Shown: positions 42,652 through 51,565 of the stretch, one piece after another
Layout of the letters: each line of letters begins with the position of its first letter
Position numbering within the stretch: the stretch's first letter is position 1
Assembly: GCA_021791495.1 (NCBI GenBank)
Contig: JAJYWN010000023.1
Coordinates: 1 to 64,000, forward strand
Direction of reading: 5' to 3'
Source of the DNA: Bacillota bacterium
GTDB taxonomy: Bacteria > Bacillota > Sulfobacillia > JAJYWN01
DNA length: 64,000 nt
The notes under the pieces: generated by a model
Database searches by the model: none
What the model was told of the DNA's origin: nothing
The model's input: the letters and a program-made list of their open reading frames with translations, nothing else
Made by a program: the position numbers and the translations under genes

Positions 42652-42813
42652 TCATACGACCCAACAGGCCACCTTTTGCCCATCCCCTCTGTCGGTCAGG
42701 TCAGGGCTTTTCTCGGCGCAGACCTTCCGCGCCAGGCGGCAACGCGTGCGGAAGCGGCAGCCGCTGGGCGGGTTGATGGGGCTGGGCACGTCGCCCTCAA
42801 GGATGATGCGCAT
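42652..42813 (-). pseudogene. Relic of oligopeptide ABC transporter ATPase (OppF/DppF C-terminus)
   Basis: The frame reads IILEGDVPSPINPPSGCRF, then RTRCRLARKVCAEKSPDL and ends DGQKVACWVV. This is the oligo_HPY C-terminal segment of OppF/DppF-type ATPases, including the two cysteine positions of the CxFxxRC region. The nucleotide-binding domain that should come before it is missing: upstream sequence in all frames does not resemble an ATPase. So about 54 residues of a roughly 320-residue protein survive. No other peptide transporter genes are in the window. Confidence 0.8.
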
Positions 42814-43080
42814 TCGCGAGACGCGAGAAGGAGTAATTCTTGCCAAAGCCGCCACTCGAAGGTGCATTTTTTGCATTTTCCGGTCGACATCAGGCCGCTG
42901 GGGCGGCCAGAGGCCCCTTGAGACACCCTCTTGGAACCCCGCGGGCGGCGGGCAACGGCTCTAGGAGACCGTAACAGCCACCTTCCGTCTACTCCGTTCA
43001 TTCAGCCGCCAGGATTCTGCAGAAAATGCTCTTTCCGATAGGGTCAAATGCAAGGATTACCACTCCGGTCAACACGTGCT

Positions 43081-43160
43081 AGTGGTGGGGGGTGGGGATG
43101 GAGGTGGGGGTAGGGGTGGGGAGGGAGCGCGGGTCGGTTTCAGGGGCGGAGGGGCACAAA
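43081..43160 (+). repeat. G-rich tract with quadruplex potential
   Basis: Within about 60 bases the plus strand has runs of six, four, five, four, four and three or more G separated by one to five bases. This satisfies the usual pattern for a G-quadruplex. It lies about 200 bases upstream of the winged-helix/nuclease gene. Confidence 0.6.
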
Positions 43161-43328
43161 GAGGTCGTAGAGAGGACTCGGACACCAGTTTCCAGGAGAG
43201 GGATATGCCGATTGTGCGGGTAAGCGGTGACGTGTGGCTGACTGACCAGAAGCCAGGGGAGGGGTGAGGCCACCACCAACTCCCAACAACCAAACTCGAA
43301 AGAAAACGAAAGACGGGAGAAGAGACGG

Positions 43329-44099
43329 TTGGAGGACGACAAGATCAGACCTGATCGCGTATTCGTGTCAGTGGAAGTGCTCCTATCGAAGGACCTAACC
43401 TTGCCGGTCAAGGGGCTATACGCCGCGATGCTGGCCTTGACCGGAAAGGACGGTGTCTGCAACCTTACCGAACGACAGCTAGCCGATTTGGTCATGATCG
43501 CCGATAGGAGGACCATTCGCAAGCACATCGGGACCCTTATCAAGGCCGGCCTTGCCCAACTCCAGGAGCGAAGCCGCTACGTTATGCTGGATCCGGTGAC
43601 CAACTACTACGCCACTCTTCTTAAGGACGCCCAGCGCCGACTGGCCAGAGCTGAGTACTTTGGCGAAGCCCTGATGCGCGAGTGGCTCACGCTCTTGATC
43701 GCCGTCCAGAACTACATTGACAACGCCCGGCTGCCGTTCATGCGTAACCCACAGAGTCGCGAACTTTTCGAACTTGACCGCCACTATCCCCCGCGGGTGG
43801 CCTTCGAGTTCAACGGACCCCAACACTACGGGCCGACGGTGAAATACCCCGACCCGACCAAGGCTGCGCAGCAGGAAGGGCATGACCTTATGAAACAAGG
43901 TCTGTGTACCATCCATGGCATCACCTTTGGTGGTCGTGAAACCCGAGGATCTAAGCTGCGAAGGAATGCTGAAGAAGATAGGGAACTTGCTGCCGTTGCG
44001 ACCGGGGGCCGCAGAAAGCCCAGTGGCCGCATTCCTCGAGAAGGAGAGCCGGCGCTACCGCAGCCGTTACTTCGACTGAACGACAAGTGGCGACCCTGA
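43329..44099 (+). CDS. Winged-helix protein with C-terminal nuclease-like domain
   Basis: 256-residue protein. The N-terminal part (about 1-85) is a helix-turn-helix/winged-helix of the type used in replication initiators and phage regulators (LLSKDLTLPVKGLYAAMLALTG, LTERQLADLV, DRRTIRKHIGTLIKAGL). The middle and C-terminal part (about 130-215) has PRVAFEFNGPQHYGP, a lysine-rich helix and GLCTIHGITF, a layout resembling restriction-endonuclease-fold domains of the VSR/DUF559 kind (E-F-N-G-x-Q-H, then K, then GI). Catalytic residues are not fully assigned. The TTG start follows GGGAGAAG. The last codons lie in a tandem repeat that continues into the spacer. Confidence 0.65.
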   Translation: MEDDKIRPDRVFVSVEVLLSKDLTLPVKGLYAAMLALTGKDGVCNLTERQLADLVMIADRRTIRKHIGTLIKAGLAQLQERSRYVMLDPVTNYYATLLKDAQRRLARAEYFGEALMREWLTLLIAVQNYIDNARLPFMRNPQSRELFELDRHYPPRVAFEFNGPQHYGPTVKYPDPTKAAQQEGHDLMKQGLCTIHGITFGGRETRGSKLRRNAEEDRELAAVATGGRRKPSGRIPREGEPALPQPLLRLNDKWRP

Positions 44100-44160
44100 A
44101 GAGTGGCGACCCTGGAAGGCGGCGACTCTGGAAGGCGGCGACCTAAATAGTGACGACCGT
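44088..44160 (+). repeat. Short degenerate tandem repeats at the end of the nuclease-like gene
   Basis: Units of 14-17 bases with core GGCGACCCTGGAAGGC recur about five times: 44088-44103, 44104-44120, 44121-44136, 44137-44150, and a weaker unit from 44151. The first unit overlaps the stop codon of the gene, so the tail residues may have come from repeat growth. Confidence 0.6.
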
Positions 44161-44182
44161 GCCTGGCGCTTGTCCCGAAAAC

Positions 44183-44191
44183 TGCTATACT
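44183..44191 (+). promoter_or_regulatory. Extended -10 promoter for folC
   Basis: TGCTATACT at 44183-44191 is an extended -10 element (TGn plus TATACT, five of six). The -35 region is weak. The start point would fall near 44198, about 16 bases before the riboswitch. Confidence 0.5.
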
Positions 44192-44213
44192 AAGACGGCA
44201 AGGTAAGTACATA

Positions 44214-44357
44214 GGCAGAGTAGGCGTCGCGCGTTAAGTGCCCTGGGATGGGAAGTCGCCCGGGGACGAAAGGGAGCAACTGGTCTACCAGTGCGGTGGC
44301 GTAGGCCGCCGGCGGCGGGTCCGGGAGCCCTGCGGTGCAACGTCGCATCCGCTGTCC
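44214..44357 (+). ncRNA. Tetrahydrofolate riboswitch (folT type)
   Basis: The aptamer elements of the tetrahydrofolate riboswitch are recognisable in order: P1 strand GGCAG (44214-44218), the conserved GCGTTAAGTG (44231-44240), the GGGATG block (44245-44250), the GGGGACGAAAGGGAGC region, GTGCGGTGG (44291-44299), and the closing GCATCCGCT (44345-44353) with the P1 partner up to 44357. An extra GC-rich hairpin lies between the last two blocks, making it longer than usual. It precedes folC, which fits folate control. The downstream hairpin at 44413-44464 is the likely switch. Confidence 0.85.
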
Positions 44358-44412
44358 ACTACAGTGGGGCCTGAAAGGCTCGCTTCCGATGGAGGCGAGT
44401 TCCTACTTAGCA

Positions 44413-44464
44413 GAAACCCCCTCCTATAGTCGGCACGGTCTCTGCCGCGATATGAGGGGGTTTC
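44413..44464 (+). promoter_or_regulatory. Hairpin masking the folC ribosome site
   Basis: GAAACCCCCTC (44413-44423) pairs perfectly with GAGGGGGTTTC (44454-44464). The right arm contains GAGGGGG, the best ribosome-site sequence before the folC start at 44475. A smaller CGGCA/TGCCG stem lies in the loop. So the hairpin can hide the site, giving translational control. Confidence 0.65.
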
Positions 44465-44474
44465 GACATACGCG

Positions 44475-46052
44475 ATGACATATGACGAAGCGCTGGATTA
44501 CATTCACGGGCTGTCCCGTTTCGGCAGCAAGCTCGGCTTGGGGCGGCTACAGGTCTTCTTAGCGAGGCTCGGGCACCCGGAGCGTCACATGAAGTACGTT
44601 CACGTCGCCGGCACCAACGGGAAGGGTTCGACCACCGCCATGGTGGCTTCGATGTTGCAGGCCGCCGGTTTCAAGACCGGGATGTACATCTCGCCGCACC
44701 TGACGACTTTCAACGAACGCATCGCCGTGAACGGTGAACTTGTCCCCGATCAGCGGGTGGCCGAGTTGGTGGCCAAGCTGGCGCCGGTGGCCGAAGCCAT
44801 GGCGGCGGAAGCGGCGGCGGCCGGGTTGGTCGGCACCGCCGGCTTGGGAGGCGACGGCACTTTGGCCGAACACGCCACGGAATTCGAATTCATCACGGCC
44901 ATGGCCTTCGAGTACTTCCGTCAGGAGGGCGTGGACGTGGTCGCCCTTGAAGTCGGGATGGGCGGGCGCTTCGACGCCACCAACATCATCGCCCCCCAAG
45001 ACTGTCTGGCCGCGGTGATACCGACCATCGGCTGGGACCACATGGAACGGCTCGGCGGCACGTTGGAGAAAATCGCTTTCGAAAAAGCCGGGATCATAAA
45101 GCCTGGTAGACCCGTCATCACCGGTACACGCCCAGCTGGGGCCCTGGCCGTCATCGAGGCCGTGGCGCGGCAGAACGGCGCACCGCTGTGGACGGTAGCC
45201 GAGGAAAGTGAACAGGCGGAGTGGCTGGACGAGGCGGCAAGGTCCAGGGTCGACGAGGCCCTCGCGCAGACTTCGATCGGCGGGGCGCCTATCACTGGCC
45301 GAACCTTCGGCGCGGTGGCCGAAGCGGGTTCGGGCGCGGGGGACGAGGCTCGCGGGGCTGGCGGGCGTTATGGCACCGCTGATACCGGCACCATCCGGTG
45401 GCGGCCCAACGGTCCCTTGACCGCTGATGGACAAGTCTTCGACCTCGCCATGCCCGACGGAACCATGTACCGCGACCTGCGCACCCGTCTCCTCGGACGC
45501 CACCAGCTTGACAATGCTGCCTGCGCCGTCGGGGCCATCCACGCCTTGCGGGGGAGCGGCCGGGCCATCGGCGAGGAAGCCATTCGGACCGGGTTGGCCA
45601 GGGCGACCTGGGAGGGCCGTTTCGAGATCATGGCGCGCCGCCCCTGGATCGTGGTGGACGGTGCGCATAACCCCGAAGGGGCGGCCGTGCTCCGCCGCAC
45701 CTTCGAGACCCTTTTCCCCGGGCGGCAGCCCGTGATGGTCATGGGCATCCTCGGCGACAAGGCGGTCGGGCCCGTCGTGGATACCATCGCTCCCATGGCC
45801 CGCGAGATCGTGGCCACGTCGCCGAACTACCAGGGGAGGGCCCTGCCGGCCGAAGCCCTGGCGGTGGAACTCCGCTCCAGGGGAACGCCGACCAGCGTGG
45901 CGCCGTCCATCGCCGCCGCGGTGGATGAAGGGTTGCGCCGGCTGCGGGGACCGGACGACGTCCTCCTTGTCACGGGGTCTCTGTATCTCGTCGGTGACGT
46001 GCGACCGATGGTTCTGAAGCACCTGGCGGCGGCACAGCCGGTCATGTTCTAG
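44475..46052 (+). CDS. folC: Folylpolyglutamate/dihydrofolate synthase FolC
   Basis: 525-residue Mur-ligase-fold enzyme that adds glutamates to folates and may make dihydrofolate. It starts MTYDEALDYIHGLSRFG, has the ATP loop VAGTNGKGSTTAM near residue 43, the folate-loop LTTFNERIAVNG near residue 77, VALEVGMGGRFDATN near residue 157, and the C-terminal RPWIVVDGAHNPEGA near residue 393. The protein is about 90 residues longer than usual because of an Ala/Gly-rich insert near residues 110-135 and a polar, low-complexity insert near 280-312. It is under the riboswitch upstream and ends at a perfect hairpin. Confidence 0.95.
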   Translation: MTYDEALDYIHGLSRFGSKLGLGRLQVFLARLGHPERHMKYVHVAGTNGKGSTTAMVASMLQAAGFKTGMYISPHLTTFNERIAVNGELVPDQRVAELVAKLAPVAEAMAAEAAAAGLVGTAGLGGDGTLAEHATEFEFITAMAFEYFRQEGVDVVALEVGMGGRFDATNIIAPQDCLAAVIPTIGWDHMERLGGTLEKIAFEKAGIIKPGRPVITGTRPAGALAVIEAVARQNGAPLWTVAEESEQAEWLDEAARSRVDEALAQTSIGGAPITGRTFGAVAEAGSGAGDEARGAGGRYGTADTGTIRWRPNGPLTADGQVFDLAMPDGTMYRDLRTRLLGRHQLDNAACAVGAIHALRGSGRAIGEEAIRTGLARATWEGRFEIMARRPWIVVDGAHNPEGAAVLRRTFETLFPGRQPVMVMGILGDKAVGPVVDTIAPMAREIVATSPNYQGRALPAEALAVELRSRGTPTSVAPSIAAAVDEGLRRLRGPDDVLLVTGSLYLVGDVRPMVLKHLAAAQPVMF

Positions 46053-46061
46053 TCAAAGCAA

Positions 46062-46085
46062 GGGTCCGCTCGGGTGAGCGGACCC
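46062..46085. terminator. Shared hairpin between folC and the convergent propeller gene
   Basis: GGGTCCGCTC (46062-46071) pairs perfectly with GAGCGGACCC (46076-46085) around GGGT. It lies ten bases after the folC stop and 49 bases after the stop of the convergent gene, so it may end both messages. T run is weak. Confidence 0.65.
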
Positions 46086-46133
46086 CTGATAAGGCAGATT
46101 CGTACACGGTCGGCAACGCCGTGCTTCGATCGG

Positions 46134-48977
46134 TCAGGGCTCCATGCTGAACCGCAGCAACCGGGTAGAGAACTTGAACTCGCCCACCCAGAGATGGCTG
46201 CCGTCGAAAGCGATTCCCCTGGGCAGGAATAACTTATCCGGAGCCAGGGCAGGCGCCACAGGGCTCCAGTTGCCGCCGGCGCCCGCGGTACGTGGATAGT
46301 CGGTTCCACCGAGGATAGCGTCGGGCTCTTTCCCAGCCAGGGCGTCCCCGATGGACTTCCAGGCAACGACCCGGTTCACCCAGTTATCGACGACGAACAG
46401 GTGCCCGTCGGCCGGCAAGGCGCTGATGGGGAAACTTGACGTCGCAATCGTTGTCGCCTGCGGCTGCGGCTGAGCCTGCCCACCGCCGGCCAGGTCGGCC
46501 ACCCGGTAGACCTTAACCCAGCCGTTTATGTCTGCCCGCGTCACCGCCAAATAGGTCCCATCGCTCGCCAGCCGGTAATTGCCGTTAGGCACGCCGACGC
46601 TCAAGACCGGGTCCACCTGGGCGGATGGTACGCCGCGGTAGACATACAGCTTCCCGGCGTCCCCGTCGGCGACGTACAGATAGCTGTCATCAATGGCGAC
46701 GCCACTCAGGTGCCGGAACGGTCTCCCGCCGGGGCCGGAGATCATCGCGCTCGGCCCGGCGTCCTCCATATCCAGAGGAAGATGGTTCCAGATCATAAGG
46801 CTGCCGGCGTTGGTCACGGCCATGGAGTCTCCGTGCACCGCGAAATCGGCGCCGCCGACCTTGATGATCAGATCGGGCCGGGCTCCGCCTTCACTGGGGA
46901 GATTCCGCCAGATGCTTAGAGTAGAGTCGAAATCCGAAAACACGAGGAGCTTGCCATCGCTGATGGCGGGGTTGGGGTTGTGGATGAAGAAGTCCGCGGT
47001 CAGCGTATTGGTGCGGATGTCCGGGCTCCCGATCGCGAAGTCGGGGAGTTGGTCGTCGCTCGTGGGAATGGACCGGTAGCCCACCACCTTGTTACTGTAG
47101 CCTCCGGACACATAGACCCGGTTGCCCGTCACTACCAGGTTCTGCCCGTCGCCATTTCCGAACTGCTGACCGGTGATGACGACATCGGGCGGCGTATCGC
47201 TATTCGGCGGCAGGGAGTTCCATACATACAAGGTCTTACCGAGGACCACCAGCTTGCCGTCGGCCGCAAACCCTCCACCTAACCAGGAGAGGCCGCCAAC
47301 CGGGTCCCTCAGCAAGTAGTCCGGGGGCTGCTCGCCGGTGGTCGGGAAGGTCTTCCACACGTAGGTCCCGGCACCGGCATAGGAGCCGTTCCAGTAGGCG
47401 TTGTGGTCTCCCACCAGAAGTGAATGACCATCGCTGATGATGGTCCGGGGAGTGCCCAGCTGGCCAGCCGCGGTCAAGACGAGGTCGGGAGCCTGATCCG
47501 CCTTGGCCGGGAAGTTGTTCCAGACAAGGACGGCGTTGCCCTGTGTCGCCGTGGCCGCCAGGCGCTGCCCGTCGGTCCACACGGCCCAAGGCCAGAGAAA
47601 GTGCCGGCTGGCATCCGCCGTGGGCAGGGCGCTCAGCTGGATGATCATGTCCGCGGGAGCGCCACTGACCGTGGGGAAAGTGTTCCAGACCATCAGTCGG
47701 TCGTTCCAAGTGTCGGCCACGACCAGCCGGCCGCCACCGACGGCCACGCCCACCGGCCAGTTCATCTCGGCCGGACCTTTGCCGGCGTGGTTAGAGTTGA
47801 AGTCCGTCTGCCCCAGAACCACGTCCGGCGGGGTGTTGCCGTCGGGCAACTGGTTCCAGATCAACACCCGGTTGTTGAAGTTATCAGTCAGGATGAGGTG
47901 AGTCCCGTCACTGGCAATGGCGCCGGGGTGGTTGAACATCAAGGGTCCACCCGTCTGGCCCAGGTCGAGGCCAGACAGGTTGAAATCGGCGCTCTGGCCG
48001 GTCTTGAACCAGCCGGAGGGGCTGGTGCCGCCGGGAGGAGCGGACTGGTAGACGGAGTTGTAACGCGTGACCGCGTAGTTGCCCAGCTTGGGCCACGAGG
48101 CCACGTCCGCCGGGTCGAAGCCCAGATCTTTCGGCTCTACTCCCAGGTGGTAGAGCGCCAGAGCGGCATTATCCATGTCCGAGGAAGTCGGAAGGGTCCC
48201 TTGACGCAGTCCGACCAGCCTGGTGGCCGGAGTGTTCTGAAGCATAAGGTGGTCGAAACCGTCCGGGATGGATACCGAGCCGTCCAGAACGGCGGCCACA
48301 GCTCTAGGCGGGTACTTGGCGCGGGCCGCACTCAGTTCTATTCCGGGCGGGACATAACCAGGCTGCCCCGGGTTGGGTGGCCAGTTGCCGTCGACAGTGG
48401 CCACCGGCGCGGACTGGGGCTGCTGGCCGGGTTGGCCAGGTTGACCCGGTGTGACGGGACCGGGCTGACCAGGTGTGATTGGGCCAGGCTGGCCGGACCC
48501 AGGCTGCCAAGGTTGCCCGATCGGGCCGGGTCCCTGGGACACTGCCCCGGCGGACGTAATCCGCACCGTGTGGACTGGGCCGTCCCAAATCACGGTAGCC
48601 CCCATGGCTTCGCTGACGAAGCGCGCGGGGACGAGAGTGCGGCCGTCCACGATCTCCGCGGGTTGGTCGAGCGGTACGGAGTTGGTCCCTACCTTGGCCG
48701 TGGGGTTCCCGACCTGCAAGGTGACGGTGAGGGCACCCTTGACGGCCGTCGCCGTTCGCGTCTCCTGATCCCAGGATACCGTTGCTCCCAGGCGCTCGAA
48801 TATGGCACGGAGGGGCACCATGGTGCGCCCGTTCATGATGCGCGGGGGAACATCGAACGGGATCTCTGAGCCGTCCAGAAACACCGCGATGCGAGGATCC
48901 TCCGCTCGTGCCGGGGCTACCCAAACCGCCAACAGGACGACAACCAAGACCGTAACTAGCCGGCGAACTCTGGTCAC
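46134..48977 (-). CDS. Secreted protein: stalk domain, collagen-like linker and long beta-propeller
   Basis: 947-residue extracellular protein. A signal peptide (VRRLVTVLVVVLLAVWVAPARA, cleavage near residue 25) is followed by a copper-amine-oxidase-N-terminal type stalk domain (about 30-145, with NGRTMVPLRAIFERLGA and DGRTLVPARFVSEAMGA), a Gly-Pro-Gln linker (about 150-190, repeating PGQPGP), and some 750 residues of NHL-like propeller repeats. At least ten repeats end in a W-N-x-[LF]-P then P-D pattern, e.g. VLIWNQLPDGNTPPDVVLG and LYVWNSLPPNSDTPPDVVI. No enzyme site is seen. A cell-surface binding or scaffold role is likely. The GTG follows GGAAGGAT. Confidence 0.85.
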   Translation of the reverse strand: MTRVRRLVTVLVVVLLAVWVAPARAEDPRIAVFLDGSEIPFDVPPRIMNGRTMVPLRAIFERLGATVSWDQETRTATAVKGALTVTLQVGNPTAKVGTNSVPLDQPAEIVDGRTLVPARFVSEAMGATVIWDGPVHTVRITSAGAVSQGPGPIGQPWQPGSGQPGPITPGQPGPVTPGQPGQPGQQPQSAPVATVDGNWPPNPGQPGYVPPGIELSAARAKYPPRAVAAVLDGSVSIPDGFDHLMLQNTPATRLVGLRQGTLPTSSDMDNAALALYHLGVEPKDLGFDPADVASWPKLGNYAVTRYNSVYQSAPPGGTSPSGWFKTGQSADFNLSGLDLGQTGGPLMFNHPGAIASDGTHLILTDNFNNRVLIWNQLPDGNTPPDVVLGQTDFNSNHAGKGPAEMNWPVGVAVGGGRLVVADTWNDRLMVWNTFPTVSGAPADMIIQLSALPTADASRHFLWPWAVWTDGQRLAATATQGNAVLVWNNFPAKADQAPDLVLTAAGQLGTPRTIISDGHSLLVGDHNAYWNGSYAGAGTYVWKTFPTTGEQPPDYLLRDPVGGLSWLGGGFAADGKLVVLGKTLYVWNSLPPNSDTPPDVVITGQQFGNGDGQNLVVTGNRVYVSGGYSNKVVGYRSIPTSDDQLPDFAIGSPDIRTNTLTADFFIHNPNPAISDGKLLVFSDFDSTLSIWRNLPSEGGARPDLIIKVGGADFAVHGDSMAVTNAGSLMIWNHLPLDMEDAGPSAMISGPGGRPFRHLSGVAIDDSYLYVADGDAGKLYVYRGVPSAQVDPVLSVGVPNGNYRLASDGTYLAVTRADINGWVKVYRVADLAGGGQAQPQPQATTIATSSFPISALPADGHLFVVDNWVNRVVAWKSIGDALAGKEPDAILGGTDYPRTAGAGGNWSPVAPALAPDKLFLPRGIAFDGSHLWVGEFKFSTRLLRFSMEP

Positions 48978-49333
48978 ACGGATCCATCCTTCCGATCTAT
49001 GACGTGGCGGGCTCCCGCGAGCCCTCAGTTTGAGAAGGTAGAATACTCCTTTCTAGGGCGGAGATTCCTGCTAGAACCCCCTTGGCCGTTCGTATCTTCT
49101 GGGCAGCCGACCACACGGGCTTCGCGCACCCGTATCTTCCGCCGCGCTTTGACCTGGTTGGAGAGGGAGGATTGAACTCCGTAGGCAAGAAAACCTAAGT
49201 GACAAGCAGCGGAGCGGCGCGGGTCAGCGGCAACCGTTCCAGCACACACATGGAAACTCCGCGACGCACGGTAGACTCCGCGACACGCTGGGGCTTCGTA
49301 AGAGGCGGAGATGGAGATAGGGAGGGTGGCTTC
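48978..49333. other. 356-base divergent spacer between the propeller gene and sucC
   Basis: No gene is supported. Both flanking genes point away from this stretch, so it should hold two promoters. TTGACC at 49149-49154 is a fair -35 for sucC, but the -10 at the right distance is poor. GGGAGG just before 49334 is the sucC ribosome site. An in-frame extension of sucC to 49199 has no start signal. Confidence 0.5.
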
Positions 49334-50563
49334 GTGAAACTCTACGAATACATGGCGAAGGAGCAGTTCGCCAAGTTTGGAATCCTGCCCCCCAAGGGGC
49401 GGGTGGCGTCGACCCCCGACGAGGCGGCCGCCATCTGCACTGAAGTGGGCGGGGCGGTAGCCATAAAATCGCAGGTCCTGGCGGGCGGCCGCGGCAAGGC
49501 CGGCGGCATCGCTTTCGCCAACACCCCCGATGAAGCACGGGTCGCCGCAGCGCGCATCCTCGGCTCTGAATTGAAGGGCTTCAAGGTCGAGCGCGTCCTG
49601 GTCGAGCAGAAACTGAAGATCGATAAAGAAATATACCTCGGCCTCATCGTCGAAGGCGGTCGCCGCCGCTCCACCTTCATCGCCTCGGCCGAAGGCGGCA
49701 TGAGCATCGAAGAGGTCCCGGAGGACAAGATCGTCCGTGTCCCCATCGATCCGACCTGGGGTTTTCAGCCGTATCAGGGCTGGCAAGTGGCCAACCGCCT
49801 GGGTTTGACCGGCGACATTGCCAAGCAAGTCGCCGCCATCGCCTACCGGCTCTACCGGGTCTTCGCCGCCATGGACGCCGAGCTCACCGAGATTAACCCC
49901 CTGGTCATCTCCGGCGACAAGGTCATCGCCGCCGACGGTCGCCTCAACACCGATCAGGACGCCATGTTCCGCCACAAGGACCTCCCGTTGGTGGCGGAGG
50001 GCAGTGAGTTGGAACAGAAGGTCAAGGCCATCGGGCTGGCTTTCGTCCAGTTGGATGGCGACATTGCGGTCATGGCGAACGGGGCCGGCATCAACATGGC
50101 CACCCTTGACGTCCTCCAGCACTATGGTGGCCGCCCCGCCAACTTCCTCGACGCGGGTGGCGGGGCCGGTGTAGAGCCCACGGCGAAAGCCTTGGAGATA
50201 CTCCTCGCCACGAACCCGAAAGCCATCTTCATCAACATCTTCGGCGGCATCACCCGGTGCGACCTGGTGGCCCAGGCCTTGGTCCAGGTGAAACAAACGC
50301 GCGGCATCCCGGTGCCCATGGTGGTACGTATGGTCGGCACGAACGAAGCCGAGGGCGTTAAGCTGCTGAAAGAGAACGGTATGGAGGCCTACCGCGGCAT
50401 GGACGAGGCGGCCCGCAAAGTCGTTGAGCTGGCGAAAGCCGACGGCGCGCTGGGCGGCGGTGGCGATGCGGCCGCCGGCGATGCGGCCGGCGACGACGGG
50501 TTGGCCGATGGTGGCGACGCGGCGGGCTGTGATGGCGCGGCCGACGCCGGGGAGGGACGCTAA
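49334..50563 (+). CDS. sucC: Succinyl-CoA synthetase beta subunit
   Basis: 409-residue ATP-grasp subunit. It starts VKLYEYMAKEQFAKFGILPPKG, has the nucleotide-binding AIKSQVLAGGRGKAGGI near residue 43, the grasp loop EINPLVISGDKVIAADGRLN near residue 190, and the C-terminal ligase domain with GGGAGVEPTAKALEILL and NIFGGITRCDLVA. It makes ATP or GTP from succinyl-CoA. The GTG at 49334 is preceded by GGGAGG. Unusually the last 37 or so residues form a Gly/Ala/Asp tail with repeated GDAA, beyond the normal end near residue 372. Confidence 0.94.
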   Translation: MKLYEYMAKEQFAKFGILPPKGRVASTPDEAAAICTEVGGAVAIKSQVLAGGRGKAGGIAFANTPDEARVAAARILGSELKGFKVERVLVEQKLKIDKEIYLGLIVEGGRRRSTFIASAEGGMSIEEVPEDKIVRVPIDPTWGFQPYQGWQVANRLGLTGDIAKQVAAIAYRLYRVFAAMDAELTEINPLVISGDKVIAADGRLNTDQDAMFRHKDLPLVAEGSELEQKVKAIGLAFVQLDGDIAVMANGAGINMATLDVLQHYGGRPANFLDAGGGAGVEPTAKALEILLATNPKAIFINIFGGITRCDLVAQALVQVKQTRGIPVPMVVRMVGTNEAEGVKLLKENGMEAYRGMDEAARKVVELAKADGALGGGGDAAAGDAAGDDGLADGGDAAGCDGAADAGEGR

Positions 50564-50564
50564 G

Positions 50565-51437
<873 letters not shown>

Positions 51438-51484
51438 AGGCCGCTGCGGCTGAAGGTAAGCGCAGCCCCGGATCGCCGCTCAAG

Positions 51485-51507
51485 ACCCCGCCTTCGGGCG
51501 GGGTTTT
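51485..51507 (+). terminator. Intrinsic terminator of sucCD
   Basis: CCCCGCC (51486-51492) pairs with GGCGGGG (51497-51503) around a TTCG tetraloop, with an outer A-T pair, followed by TTTT. A textbook rho-independent terminator. Confidence 0.85.
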
Positions 51508-51565
51508 CCGTTGCCGTACTCACAGTCAGATTTCCCGGATCCACCTTTCCTCTCCGGGTGGGAAT

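Larger units (their letters stand above)
42364..43328. other. 965-base region without intact genes
   Basis: This stretch contains an isolated hairpin (42488-42513), the relic of a peptide-transporter ATPase (42652-42813, minus) and a G-rich tract (43081-43160). No complete gene is seen. The composition, with runs of G and a relic gene, suggests an area of past rearrangement. Confidence 0.6.

Noticed and set aside
44200-44470. RNase P RNA, SRP RNA or T-box leader
   Set aside because: None of their key motifs occur, while the conserved blocks of the tetrahydrofolate riboswitch are present in order before folC.
44559-46022. 487-codon open frame on the minus strand
   Set aside because: Antisense to folC, with no recognisable domain; it ends before the gene ends and has no ribosome site of interest.
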